Source: Manis javanica
Taxonomy: Eukaryota > Chordata > Mammalia > Pholidota > Manidae
Reading direction: 5' to 3'
Assembly: GCF_040802235.1 (NCBI RefSeq)
Contig: NC_133167.1
Location: 48,166,001-48,230,000, forward strand
DNA: 64,000 bases
Below the pieces are notes generated by a model, which saw only the letters and a program-made list of their open reading frames with translations, was not told where the DNA came from and searched no databases. Of the stretch, positions 25,225-37,370 are shown one piece after another; positions within the stretch are counted from its first letter, which is position 1, and each line of letters opens with the position of its first letter. The translations under genes were made by a program, and so were the position numbers.

Positions 25225-28200
25225 TCAGATGAGTGAAATCATTTGGTATTTCTCTTTCTCCGCTTGGCTTATTTCACTGAGCATAATACTCTCCAGCTCC
25301 ATCCATGTTGCTGCAAATGGTTGGATTTTTCCACTTCTTATGGCTGAGTAGTATTCCATTGTGTATATGTACCACATCTTCTTTATCCATTCTTCTACCG
25401 ATGGACATTTAGGTTGCTTCCAATTCTTGGCTATTGTAATAGTGCTGCGATAAACATAGGGGTGCATCTGTCTTTCTCAAACTTGATTGCTGCGTTCTTA
25501 GGGTAAATTCCTAGGAGTGGAATTCCTGGGTCAAATGGTAGGTCTGTTTTGAGCATTTTGATGAACCTCCATACTGCTTTCCACAATGGTTGAACTAATT
25601 TACATTCCCACCAGCAGTGTAGGAGGGTTCCCCTTTCTCCACAGCCTGGCCAACATTTGTTGTTGTTTGTCTTTTGGATGGCAGCTATCCTTACTGGTGT
25701 GAGGTGATAGCTCATTGTAGTTTTAATTTGCATTTCTCTGATAATTAGCGATGTGGAGCATGTTTTCATGTGTCTCTTGGCCATCTGTATTTCTTTTTTA
25801 GAGAACTGTCTGTTCAGTTCCTCTGCCCATTTTTTAATTGGGTTATTTGTTTTTTGTTTGTTGAGGCATGTGAACTCTTTATATATTCTGGACGTCAAGC
25901 CTTTATCAGATCTGTCATTTTCAAATATATTCTCCCATACTGTAGGGTTCCTTTTTGTTCTATTGATGGTGTCTTTCACTGTACAGAAGCTTTTCAGCTT
26001 AATGTAGTCCCACTTGCTCATTTTTGCTGTTGTTTTCCTTGCCCGGGGAGATATGTTCAAGAAGAGGTCACTCATGTTTATGTCTAAGAGGTTTTTGCCT
26101 ATGTTTTTTTCCAAGAGTTTAATGGTTTCATGACTTACATTCAGGTCTTTGATCCATTTTGAGTTTACCTTTGTATATGGGGTTAGACAATGGTCCAGTT
26201 TCATTCTCCTACATGTAGCTGTCCAGTTTTGCCAGCACCATCTGTTGAAGAGACTGTCATTTTGCTATTGTATGTCCATGGCTCCTTTATCAAATATTAA
26301 TTGACCATATTTGTTTGGGTTAATTTCTGGAGTCTCTAATCTGTTCCACTGGTCTGTGGCTCTGTTCTTGTGCCACTACCAAATTGTCTTGATTACTATG
26401 GCTTTGTAGTAGAGCTTGAAGTTGGGGAGTGAGATCCCCCCTACTTTATTCTTCTTTTTCAGGATTGCTTTGGCTATTCGGGGTCTTTGGTGTTTCCATA
26501 TGAATTTTTGAATTATTTGTTCCAATTCATTGAAGAATGTTGCTGGTAATTTGAGAGGGATTGCATCAAATCTGTATATTGCTTTGGGCAGGATGGTCAT
26601 TTTGACGATATTAATTCTTCCTAGCCATGAGCATGGGATGAGTTTCCATTTATTAGTGTCCCCTTTAATTTCTCTTAAGAGTGACTTGTAGTTTTCAGAG
26701 TATAAGTCTTTCACTTCTTTGGTTAGGTTTATTCCTAGGTATTTTATTCTTTTTGATGCAATGGTGAATGGAATTGTTTTCCTGATTTCTCTTTCTATTG
26801 ATTCATTGTTAGTGTATAGGAAAGCTACAGATTTCTGTGTGTTAATTTTGTATCCTGCAACTTTGCTGTATTCCGATATCAGTTCTAGTAGTTTTGGAGT
26901 GGAGTCTTTAGGGTTTTTTATGTACAGTATCATATGATCTGCAAATAGTGACAGTTTAACTTGTTCTTTACCAATCTGGATTCCTTGTATTTCTTTGTTT
27001 TGTCTCATTGCCATGGCTAGGACCTCCAGTACTATGTTAAATAAGAGTGGGGAGAGTGGGCATCCCTGTCTGGTTCCCGATCTCAGAGGAAATGCTTTCT
27101 TCTCGCTGTTCAGTATAATGCTGGCTGTGGGTTTATCATATATGGCCTTTATTATGTTGAGGTACTTGCTCTCTATTCCCATTTTGCTGAGAGTTTTTAT
27201 CATGAATGGATGTTGAATTTTGTCAAATACTTTTTCAGCATCTATGGAGATGATCACGTGGTTTTTGTCTTTCTTTTTGTTGATGTGGTGGATGATGTTG
27301 ATGGATTTTCGAATGTTGTACCATCCTTGCATCCCTGGGATGAACCCCACTTGGTCATGGTGTATGATCCTTTTGATATACTGTTGAATTCTGTTTGCTA
27401 ATATTTTATTGAGTATTTTTGCATGTACATTCATCAGGGATATTGGTCTGTAATTTTCTTTTTTGGTGGGTTCTTTGCCTGGTATTGGTATTAGGGTGAT
27501 GTTGGCTTCATAGAATGAGTTTGGGAGTATTCCCTCTTCTATTTTGTGGAACACTTTAAGGAGAATGGGTATTATGTCTTCTCTGTGTGTCTGATAAAAT
27601 TCCGAGGTAAATCTGTCCGGCCCCGGGGTTTTGTTCTTGGGTAGTTTTTTGATTACCGTTTCAATTTCTTTGCTCGTAATTGGTTTGTGTAACTTTTCTG
27701 TTTCTTCCTTGGTCAGTCTAGGGAGGTTGTATTTTTCTAGGAAGTTGTCCATTTCTTCTAGCTTTTCCAGCTTGTTGGCATATAGGTTTTCATAGTAGTC
27801 TTTAATAATTCTTTGTATTTCTGTGGAGTCTGTCGTGATTTTTCCATTCTCATTTCTGATTATGTTGATTTGTGTTGATTCTCTTTCTCTCTTAATAAGT
27901 TGGGCTAGAGGCTTATCTATTTTGTTTATTTTCTCGAAGAACCAGCTCTTGGTTTCGTTGATTTTTGCTATTGTTTTATTCTTCTCAATTTTGTTTATTT
28001 CTTCTCTGATCTTTATTATGTCCCTCCTTCTGCTGACTTTAGGCCTCATTTGTTCTTCTTTTTCCAGTTTTGATGATTGTGATGTTAGACTATTCATTTG
28101 GGATTGTTCTTCCTTCTTCAAGTGTGCCTGGATTGGTATATACTTTCCTCTTAAGACTGCTTTCGCTGCGTCCCACAGAAGTTGGGGCTTAGTGTTGTTG

Positions 28201-29033
28201 TTGTCATTTGTTTCTATATATTCCTTGATCTCTATTTTGATTTGTTCATTGATCCATTCATTATTTAGAAGTATGTTGTTAAGCCTCCATGTGTTTGTGA
28301 GCCTTTTTGTTTTCTTTGTAGAATTTATTTCTACTTTCATACCTTTGTGGTCTGAAAAATTGGTTGGTAGAATTTCAATATTTTGGAATTTCTGAGGCTC
28401 TTTTTGTGAGCTAGTATGTGGTCTATTCTGGAGAATGTTCCATGTGCACTTGAGAAGAATGTATATCCTGTTGCTTTTGGATGTAGAGTTCTATAGATGT
28501 CTATTAGGTCCATCTGTTCTAGTGTGTTGCTCAGTGCCTGTGTGTCCTTACTTATTTTCTGCCCGGTGGATCTATCCTTTGGGGTGAGTGGTGTGTTGAA
28601 GTCTCCTACAATGAATGCATTGCAGTCTATTTCCCTCTTTAGTTCTGTTAGTATTTGCTTCACATATGCTGGTGCTCCTGTATCGGGTGCATATATATTT
28701 AGAATGGTTATATCCTCTTGTTGGACTGAGCCCTTTATCATTATGTAGTATCCTTCTTTATCTCTTGTTACTTTCTTTGTTTTGAAGTCTATTTTGTCTG
28801 ATATTAGTACTGCAACCCCTGCTTTCTTCTCACTGTTGTGTGCCTGAAATAATTTTTTTCCATCCCTTGACTTTTAGTCTATGCTTATCTTTGGGTTTAA
28901 GGTGAGTTTCTTGTAAGCAGCATATAGATGGGTCTTGCTTTTTTATCCATTCTCTTACTCTATGTCTTTTGATTGGTGCATTAAGTCCATTTACATTTAG
29001 GGTGACTATTGAGAGATATGTACTTATTGCCAT
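25225..29033 (-). pseudogene. L1-A ORF2 (endonuclease-reverse transcriptase), broken
   Basis: Open segments in several frames cover the whole protein. The endonuclease N-terminus (29033-28830) has LNVNGL and the catalytic QET motif. The endonuclease C-terminal half follows (28741-28337, with GDFN and SRIDH). The RT is in one 654-codon frame (28340-26376) with [13 protein letters not shown]. The C-terminal cysteine region is at 26204-25225, including a C-x-x-x-C..H type cluster. ORF2p nicks DNA and reverse-transcribes by target-primed reverse transcription. Breaks: a stop after the first EN segment (about 28830), frame changes near 28340 and 26376-26204 and 25450, and the RT motif reading FADH instead of FADD at 26945-26934. 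The ATG at 29033 is chosen because it matches the L1-B ORF2 start (MAISTYLS). Confidence 0.93.
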
Positions 29034-29228
29034 TGCAGGCTTTAGATTCGTGGTTACCAAAGGTTCAAGGTTAGCTTCTTTAGTATCTTACTGCCTAACT
29101 TAGCTCGCTTAGTGAGCTGTTATATACACTGTCTGGAGATTCTTTTCTTCTCTCCCTTCTTATTCCTCTTCCTCCATTCTTCATATGTTGTGTGTTTTGT
29201 TCTGTGCTCTTTTTAGGGGTGCTCCCAT

Positions 29229-30122
29229 CTAGAGCAGTCCCTGTAGGATGCCCTGTAGAGGTGGTTTGTGGGAAGCAAATTCCCTCAGCTTTTGCTTGTC
29301 TGGGAATTGTTTAATCCCGCCATCATATTTAAATGATAGTCGTGCTGGATACAGTATCCTTGGTTCAAGGCCCTTCTGTTTCATTGCACTAAGTATATCA
29401 TGCCATTCTCTTCTGGCTTGTAGGGTTTCTGTCGAGAAGTCTGATGTTAGCCTGATGGGTTTTCCTTTATAGGTGACCTTTTTCTCTCTAGCTGCCTTTA
29501 AAACTCTTTCCTTGTCCTTGATCCTTGCCATTTTAATTATTATGTGTCTTGGTGTTGTCCTCCTTGGATCCTTTCTGTTGGGGGTTCTGTGTAATTCCAT
29601 GGTCTGTCGAATATTTCCTCCCCCAGTTTGGGGAAGTTTTCAGCAATTATTTCTTCAAAGAGACTTTCTATCCCTTTTCCTCCTTCTTCTTCATCTGGTA
29701 CTCCTATAATATGAATATTATTCCTTTTGGCTTGGTCACATATTTCTCTTAGTGTTGTTTCATTCCTGGAGATCCTTTTATCTCTCTCTATGTCAGCTTC
29801 TATACGTTCCTGTTCTCTGGCTTCTATTCCATCAATGGCCTCTTGCATCTTATCCATTCTGCTTATAAATCCTTCCAGGGATTGTTTCACTTCTGTGATC
29901 TCCTTCCTGACATCTGTGATCTCCTTCCAGAGTTCATCCCACTGCTCTTGCATTTTTCTCTGCATCTCATCCCATTGCTCTTGCATTTTTCTCTGCATCT
30001 CTGTCAGCATGTCAGTTCATGATTTTTATTTTGAATTCTTTTTCAGGAGGACTGGTTAGGTCTGTCTCGTTCTCAGGTGTTGTCTCTGTGATCTTTGTGT
30101 GCCTGTAGTTTTGCCTTTTCAT
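29229..30122 (-). pseudogene. L1-A ORF1 (RNA-binding chaperone), broken
   Basis: The start at 30122 reads MKRQN, as in L1-B. It reaches a stop just before 30011 because of an apparent 4-base insertion. The frame from 30010 then gives a coiled-coil region rich in heptads, with two near-identical copies of a QRKMQEQWDE unit, and an RRM-like region. A second frameshift near 29590 leads into the conserved C-terminal domain (ARREWHDI, PARLSFKYDGG, ending about 29229). ORF1p forms trimers that coat L1 RNA. The internal duplication of the coiled-coil unit is a typical place for L1 length change. Confidence 0.92.
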
Positions 30123-30574
30123 GGTGATAGAGACAGTTTGCAGAGCTGGTACAAGTGACCGCTGGAAGAACTTAGGTTTGTGGCCTTCCTCTCCTGGTAG
30201 AATAGCGACCTCTAGTGGCTTGTGCTGGGCAGCTGTGTGCAGACAGGGCTTCTGCTTCCTGCCCTGTTGCTATGGGGTTTATCTCCGCTAATGCCGTGGG
30301 CGTGCCTGACTGGTTCTGCTCCTCCAAAATGGTGGAGCCCCGTTGGAGGGGGAGCGGCCGGAAGGCTATTTATCTCCGTAAGGGGCCTCTGTGCTCCCTG
30401 CTGCCCAGGGGGTTAGAGTGCCCAGAGATCCCCAGATTTCCTGCCTCTGGTCTAAGTGACCTGTCCTGCCCCTTTAAGACTTCCAGAAAGCACTCTCCAA
30501 ACCAAAACAACAACAGCAACAATGAGAGAGGGAACAGAAAAAAAAAAAAAGGTAAAAACTCGCGATTTTCTTTT

Positions 30575-31390
30575 TGTCCTCAGGCGCCAGTCCCAGGCAC
30601 CCGCTCACTGGTCCTGCTGCCCTGTCTCCCTAGCACCAGGGTCCCTGTCCCTTCAACACTTCCAAAAAGCACCCGCCCACCAGTCCCGCAGGGAAAAATG
30701 CGCGATATTCTTTGTCCTCAGGCACCGGTCCCAGGCACCCGCTCACCAGTCCCACCTCCCTGCCTCCCTAGCACCGGGGTCCCTGTCCCTTTAAGGCTTC
30801 CAAAAAGCACTCGCCAGAAAGAGAAAATAAAAAGGGGAAAAACGCGCAATTTCCTCCGTCCTCAGGTGCTGGTCTCAGGCACATGCCCACCGGTCCGGCT
30901 GCTCTGCCTCCCTAGCACCAGGGTCCCTGTCCCTTTAAGGCTTTCAAAAAGCACTCGCCAAAAAGAGAAAAAAAAAGGGGAAAAACGCGCGATTTCCTCC
31001 GTTCTTAAGTGCTGGTCTCAGGCATCCGCCCACTGGTCCCACAGGGAAAAACACGTAATAATCTTTGTCCTCAGGCGCCGGTCCCAGGCACCCGCTCACC
31101 AGTCCCGCCGCCCTGCCTCCCTAGCACCGGGGTCCCTGTCCCTTTAAGGCTTCCAAAAAGCACTCGCCAAAAAGAGAAAAAAAGAACAAAGGGGAAAAAA
31201 GCGCGATTTCCTCCGTCCTCAGGCGCCTGTCTCAGGCACCCGCCCACCAGTCCCGCAGGGAAAAATGCGGGATATTCTTTGTCCTCAGGCACCCGTCCCA
31301 GGCACCCGCTCACCGGTCCCGTCACCCTGCCTCCCTAGCAACGGGGTCCCTGTCCCTTTAAGGCTTCCAAAAAGCACTCACCAAAAAAAA
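30575..31390 (-). repeat. Tandem monomers in the L1-A 5' UTR
   Basis: The motif 'ctccctagca' followed by 'gggtccctgtccct' recurs about five times, near 30625, 30764, 30907, 31116 and 31331, spaced about 139, 143, 209 and 215 bases apart. Each unit also has 'ttccaaaaagcactcgcca' and an A/G-rich stretch with 'cgcgat'. L1-B has only one related block (about 37770-37810). Monomer arrays act as L1 promoters in mouse; that role here is inference. Long + strand ORFs here are repeat shadows. Confidence 0.85.
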
Positions 31391-31648
31391 AAACCGCTCC
31401 GGTTTCTTTCCACCCACTGGGAGCCGGGGGGAGGGGCACTCGGGTCCCGCCGGGCCAGGGCTTGTATCTTACCCCCTTTGCAAGGTGCTGGGTTCTTGCA
31501 GGTGTGGATGTGGTCTGGATGTTGTCCTGTGTCCTGTGGTCTCTTTTTTAGGAAGATTTGTCTTTGTTACATTTTCATAGCTCTATGTGTTTTTGGGAGG
31601 AGATTTCCACTGCTCTACTCACGCCGCCATCCTGGCTCCGCCCCCTCA

Positions 31649-31660
31649 TCTAAAATTTTT
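31649..31660. repeat. Target-site duplication, right copy (12 bp)
   Basis: 'tctaaaattttt', identical to 22622-22633, directly at the L1-A 5' end. Confidence 0.8.
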
Positions 31661-32300
31661 AACTTTGTTTTATGGCCCAATGTTTGTTCCTCCTGTGTGT
31701 ATTCTGTTTTTGGTGAAAAGAATGTGTATTGAACTATTATTAGTTAAAATAACCAATGTATACATTTATATTTTATAAATATCACTAAGTTTAAGGTAAT
31801 TGGCAGTGTCATTTATATGTTTTATACATATACTGAATTTTTGGCCTTTCAGTAACTCAGAATGATGAACTTCTTAACTCATATCATGCAGTTGTGCATT
31901 TATTATTTTAGTTTTGTCAAATATTCCTTCATGTAATCATAAGCCCTGGTGTATGTGAAACACATTCGTGATCGTTATTGTTTTTGGAGATTTTGACTTA
32001 ATAGTTGCTATAAAAATCTCTTTTCATATATATTAATAATTTTTGTCCTGAAATATATTTTATCTGAGCCTCTTATAATAAAGATTAACAAGGTATTATT
32101 ATTAGCAAGGTATTGTTATCATATTATTTATAAGGAAACATATACTTGTCTTATTTTTTATACAGTTTGATAATGTTTTGAAATATTTAGAACACTTTTA
32201 ATGAAACTTTTGATATGATTTGGTTTAATTTACCACTATTTATTTTCTAATTTTCCCATTTATTTTTCTTAATATTTTATCTTCTAGTTTTAGATAAAAT
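31661..32300 (-). repeat. Ancient L1 ORF2 fragment, right half
   Basis: Continues the homology broken at 22621: 'cttgttttatggcccaatg'-like sequence, then 'gaaaagaatgtgtattgaac', parallel to L1-A near 28390-28470. Diverged, with stops throughout. The right limit is uncertain. Confidence 0.7.
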
Positions 32301-32439
32301 AGAACATGAAAATGATATTGCATACTATGTATAAATATATGGAAGCAAAATGATATAAAGATGGGTGATAAGCCCAAGGATCTTCATTTTATTGTATTTT
32401 GTTTTTCCTACAAAGTAAATATATTTCTTATATTTTTCC

Positions 32440-32960
32440 AGCCCATATTGAGCAACAATTAACAAATAAAAATTATATGTATTTAAGGAATACACCATGA
32501 TGATCTGATGTAGGTATACTTTATGAAATGATTACCACCATGAAGCTAATCACAATTTTTTTGCATGTGGTAAGAATACTTAAGATTTACCCTCTTATCA
32601 TATTTCAAATATGCAGTATAATATAGTCACCATGCTGTACTTTAGTACACAAGTTCACAGAACTTATTCATAAGCGAAATTTGCACCCTTGTCCAACATC
32701 TCTCCACTTCCCCCACCCCCTGCTCCTGACAGCTACAATTCTACTCTCTTCTTCTACGGGTCTGCCTGTTTTAGATTCCAAATATGAGTGAAGTCATACA
32801 TTTGTCTTTTCACTTCTGGCTTGTTTCAGTTACCATAATGTCCTCAAGTTTCATCTGTGTTACTGTAAATGACAGGATTTCCCTTTCTTAATGCCTAAAT
32901 AATATTCATTCATGTACACACAACACACACACATGTAATATATATGCATATGTATATCTA
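32440..32960 (-). repeat. Ancient L1 3' UTR fragment
   Basis: Antisense L1M-type 3' UTR landmarks: 'gaaatgattaccaccatgaag', 'tatagtcaccatgctgtac', 'ccaacatctctccacttcc', 'tagattccaaatatgagtg'. It ends in an (AC)n/(TA)n simple repeat at about 32910-32965. Confidence 0.75.
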
Positions 32961-32964
32961 CATA

Positions 32965-33475
32965 TACATTCTTTTTTGGTGGAGTCTTCGGGGTTTTCTA
33001 TATGTAACGTTATATTATCTACAAACAGAGATGATTTAACTTCTTCCTTCCTGGTTAGGAGGCCTTATATTCTTCTTCCTTAGTTTCTCTGGCTAGGGCT
33101 TCCAGTACTGTGTTGAATAGAAATGGTGAGCACAGGCACCCTTGTTTCAGTTTTTTTGCCACTATGGTGTTAACAGTGGGCTTGCCATAAATTGCCTTAA
33201 TTATGCTGATATATATTCCTTCCATAATTTATGTGTTGAGAGTTTTTAATCATGAAAGGATGTTCAACCTCATTAAATATTTTTTCTACATTTACTGAAA
33301 AGACCGTATGATTTTATCCTTTGTGAATGTGGTATATTACATTAATTGCCTTGTATATGTTGAACCGTCTTTGCATCTTAGGGAAAAATCCCACTCAACC
33401 ATGGTGTATGAATTTTGAATTACATTTTCTAGTATTTTGTTGAGAATTTTTGCACTTAGGTTCATTAAGGATATT
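32965..33475 (-). repeat. Ancient L1 RT fragment (inverted part)
   Basis: Antisense ORF2 sequence from the RT palm region. It parallels L1-A at about 26900-27430, including the region around the FADD motif ('gtagataat' on the minus strand) and 'catccttcatgatta'-like sequence. It directly abuts a sense-oriented piece of ORF2. Confidence 0.75.
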
Positions 33476-33885
33476 GACCCTCAATTTTCAAATGGCCAAC
33501 AAGCAAATGAAAAGCTGCATAAAATCACTAATCATCAGGGAAATACATCAAAATCACAATAAGATATCCTGTTATGATGGCTACTGTAAAAAAGAGACAA
33601 CAAATGTTGGTAAGAATGTGGAGAAAAGGATACCCTTGTATACTATTGGTGGGAATGTAAATTGTTATACCCATTATGCAAAAGAGTATAGAGGTTCCTC
33701 AAATAATCAATAATAGAACTACCTTATGAACCACCAGTCCCACTTCTGTGCATATATATCCAAAGAAAATGAAGCATATTCTAGAAGAGATATTTACAAT
33801 CACATGTTCATTGCAGCATTATTTAAAATAGCTAAGACCTAAGTGGCAATTGACAGATGAATGGGTAAATATGTATTTGTTACCT
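33476..33885 (+). repeat. Ancient L1 ORF2 C-terminal fragment
   Basis: Sense-oriented and parallel to L1-B 42285-42690: 'atggccaacaagcaaatg', 'aatcatcagggaaataca', 'caacaaatgttggtaag', 'ggtgggaatgtaaattg', 'cattgcagcattatttaaa'. An 87-codon ORF here is decayed ORF2. With the inverted 32965-33475 piece it has the head-to-head layout of a twin-primed 5' inversion. Confidence 0.8.
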
Positions 33886-35559
33886 CACCATTGTGTCAGT
33901 GGATAAGGTACAAGGAAACTCTATTAATATATGCATGTTGTTACAGTGCATTTAAAAAGATCACATTCCTTTAAAAAAAGAATAAAGACTTATTCTAATA
34001 AAGATATTTTAACACAGAAACAAAGTTTTAAAAATATTAGTTTATGTCTCTTAGTTGTCATTTTAAAACACAATTGAATAATTGTGTAGATTTTTTTCAC
34101 CAGAATTTCTATTACTGAAGTTGCAATTCTATTCATTTATTTTGCAACTGTCATTTCACTCATTTTTCCTACAGTGACACTAACAGTAAATTATAATTCT
34201 TATTGCATAAAATCACAAAATCAGCTTATATAAGACTTTAAAGAAAAATCCTGTTATGGGAAAAAGTTTCACTATACAACTTAGATGTGTTATTTAAACA
34301 ATTAACTCTTTAATAAATCCTTTTCATGTAAAGGAGTTTTATGTATATGGCCATTCTGTTAGTAGGTTCTCTTGTAAATTATCAGTTATCTAAAGAGTTA
34401 CTAAAGTGTTCAATTATTTGGATACTCAATTTTATGCATCAGGTGATTTCATTGTACTGGTAAAACATTACAAATCAATATAATAAACTTTTGCTATTGT
34501 TTCCCTACATTATTAAAAGCTTGTGTTAGAAATATGATGCCCTGAAATTTCAAAGTAAGCATCATCCATATTCTTACTTAACTATTAATTTTCTGTACTA
34601 CTTATTGATTCTATATATGCCATCTGGTGAGAACAAAAGAAGAAACTGTTTGGAAGCAGCACCCTCATGATGTAGCTCTATTCCTGTGGAAGTTACTGTT
34701 CAATTCTACCAAAATGTTGGTATTTCAGAGAGGGGGGAAAAAAAAACACCTGCTGAGTAAAAAGAGGTGCATAAAATGTGATTTTATATAAACATTTTCA
34801 TCTCTACAAATTCTAGGGAATCTTCCAGTACAGATGATCTGAAGGACTGATAAACTAACTCTAGTCAAAGTCACTCTGCATAAATACTTAATCAGTTATA
34901 ATCTTTTCCTTAAAATCCTCTGAGGCTTATTGTCTTTACAGGCGGTAAAAATTTTTCCTGCTCATCTGTTTCATCTGCCTGCAGTGCTAACCTCATGCCA
35001 AAATTGTTATTGCTGCATAAATTAATGAGTGCAAGTTATTGTAAAAAGTTCTCAAAACTCTATAATTGCATTCACTTGGGAAAATTATAACCAAATATGT
35101 TTTAGACTGGTTGTTTTTCAAACACAACCTGAGTGTTGTTGAATATATTTCTGAAAATAGCTAGATTTGATATTAAACTTTACTTATTTTGTTAACTGTT
35201 TATGATTGGAACAAAATAACTGTATCTCAGTAACAGAGTAATTATGAAGCAATTTTGGTATACTGTATTATAGATTAATAGGCAATTCATAGATTAACAG
35301 ATAAAATACCATCTATTAGCCTCTGCATTTTAACAATATAGGAAAAGAAAGAAAACATGTATCGTGTGCATTATTATGTTAACATAGTAGATAAATTTGA
35401 TATAATTCTAATTTCTAAAGTCCAGCTAGATATTATCAGAGTAGAAATTGAGATTAATCTGAAAAATGACAAAATGATGATAACCTCATTAGTATGAATA
35501 TATCCTCAGAAGAAATCAAGAGCTACCCATAACTTCAGAGCCCACTTTGACTTTTTCCC
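33886..35559. other. Intergenic, no gene seen
   Basis: AT-rich, unique-looking sequence. No ORF of note and no named repeat. Confidence 0.5.
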
Positions 35560-35945
35560 TATCTTCATTGTAGTATAATTGACACATAACACTATGTATC
35601 TTTAAGATATACAATATATTCATTTTATGCATTTATAAATCATACAATGATCACATTTAAGATTATTCTTTTAGGACACTCAAGTATATGATACAGTATT
35701 ATTAGCTATAATCACCTTGTTAATCACCACATATCATTTGAACATCAGATCCCCAAACTTGTTAAATCTATAGTTGGAAGTGAGAACTCTTTGATCAGTA
35801 TCTCATTTCCCTCACTCACCTTCAAACCCTACTAACCACTACTCTACTCTCTGTTTCTCTGAGTTTGACTTTTTTAGATGCTACATATAAGTGATTTACT
35901 CCTACAGTATGTCCTTTTCTGTCTGACTTAATTCAATTTAGCAAA
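35560..35945 (-). repeat. Ancient L1 3' UTR fragment
   Basis: Antisense L1M-type landmarks: 'agtataattgacacataac', 'cacatttaagattattct', 'aaaccctactaaccactac', 'gatgctacatataagtgat'. It is a separate, diverged insertion similar in content to 32440-32960. Confidence 0.7.
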
Positions 35946-37370
35946 ATGTCCTCAAGGCAGAATCTGCTGACTTTCATTCCATTAACTTCCCCATTCAAGA
36001 TCATACAACAACTATTCACTCAGCTTAGGTTAAAAATACTTTTGTTCTTTCCTTTACCATATCATCGAAATTTATTCCTTCAAAGAAACAAACAAACGCT
36101 ATTATCTTTTCCTCTTTCTTGGTCATGCAAGATATTCTTGTTGAAACTGGGCAATTCCAATATTTTACAAATAGTCTTTTGAGTATAGTTGGCTATCACC
36201 TTTAGTGCTGCCACTCATGACAGGTGAGGGAGCACTGTCTTGTCTCCTCCTGGTTTCCCCCCCTTTTTCTAGAATTTGGTTAGATAGAAGGTAGAACTTT
36301 TCACTGTCTTTGACATCTCTACATTTTCTATACTCTGTTTCTTTACCTCCTGTGCTACATTCTATTAAGTTTCTTAATATCGACTTAGTTCACCAATTCT
36401 CAAATGCATATGGCATTAAATAAAAAATTATTAATATCTATTGTTTTCCCTATAATATCATATTTATTATATGAATCTGTATTACACATATTTCATATAT
36501 TACGCAGAGATTATATTTGAATTGATTACATAGTTATATAACTATTTAGCTACTTTTCAGGATTCCATATTAATCCATTATATCCTCTTCTTATTAACTA
36601 GACAATTATTTTTATGTTTACTCTTTATTTGTAAAAATTTTGAATGCATTACTTTCTGTATCTGAAAATTCTAGCATATATTTGTAGAGCTGTATTAGGA
36701 ATATTTCTCCTGTTGCCTTCAATTTGGTACTCTAGAGATGCACATTTTCCTTGTAAATTTATTTGAAGAAATTTAAGTCTGTCATGATGCTTATCATGAT
36801 GTTTCTCTATAATACACTTGGTTTAGTTCTGCCAGAGGGGAATCTACCAGTCCTGTTAATTTTAAAACAAACTTCATAGTTTGAGATTTTGGGGGGAAGA
36901 GGGTCTTGCAGGAGGTTTTAATGTAGGCTGCAACTCTATGGTTAAGGCTGGCTACGATTAAAAATTCTGAGAAATGAGTTTCTTCCTTCTTCCTTCTTCT
37001 ACTCAGTCATAACTTCTGTTTTCCTCTGGATGGGAAAGGGGCTATTTCTGTTTTACCTTTTTCCTGAGAGTTCTGTTCATTGTGTTCCCAGCTTTATGAA
37101 CTGTAGGCTTCTATATTATTTTTCCAAGTTGGCCTTAGCTTGCTTGAGATTTTCTTCCTTTCCTTTATAAAGTCCATGAAACCAAAGTCAAGTGCAAGAG
37201 AGTAAATACACTTCTGGCAAAACATATGTATGTTGCTCAGTTTACTTCCAGTTAGTTTCTCTTTTCTCTCACTTTCTTGGTTTCACCTACAAAGGAAAAC
37301 CCAAAGATTTTGGCTTTATAAACCCTTAAATTTGTGTCCTGTCTTCAGTGCTTTCAAAATAGTTGTTTCC
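35946..37370. other. Intergenic, no gene seen
   Basis: AT-rich with no recognisable gene. L1-B begins at the end of this stretch; I found no convincing TSD for it. Confidence 0.5.

Larger units (their letters stand above)
24876..31648 (-). mobile_element. Near-full-length L1 (L1-A), inactive
   Basis: A 6.8-kb LINE-1 on the minus strand. Its 5' end at 31645 reads 'ggggcggagccaggatgg', closely parallel to the L1-B start. It has a long GC-rich 5' UTR with monomers, ORF1 (30122-29229), ORF2 (29033-25225) and a 3' UTR ending 'cttcatgtaagtgtagatt'. Frameshifts in both ORFs and a changed RT catalytic residue make it non-autonomous now. Its better-preserved ORFs and intact 5' end suggest it is younger than the neighbouring L1 fragments. 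Confidence 0.92.

Noticed and set aside
30215-31147. 310-codon + strand ORF
   Set aside because: It runs antisense through the GC-rich monomers of the L1-A 5' UTR. Its repeated protein blocks only mirror the DNA repeats.
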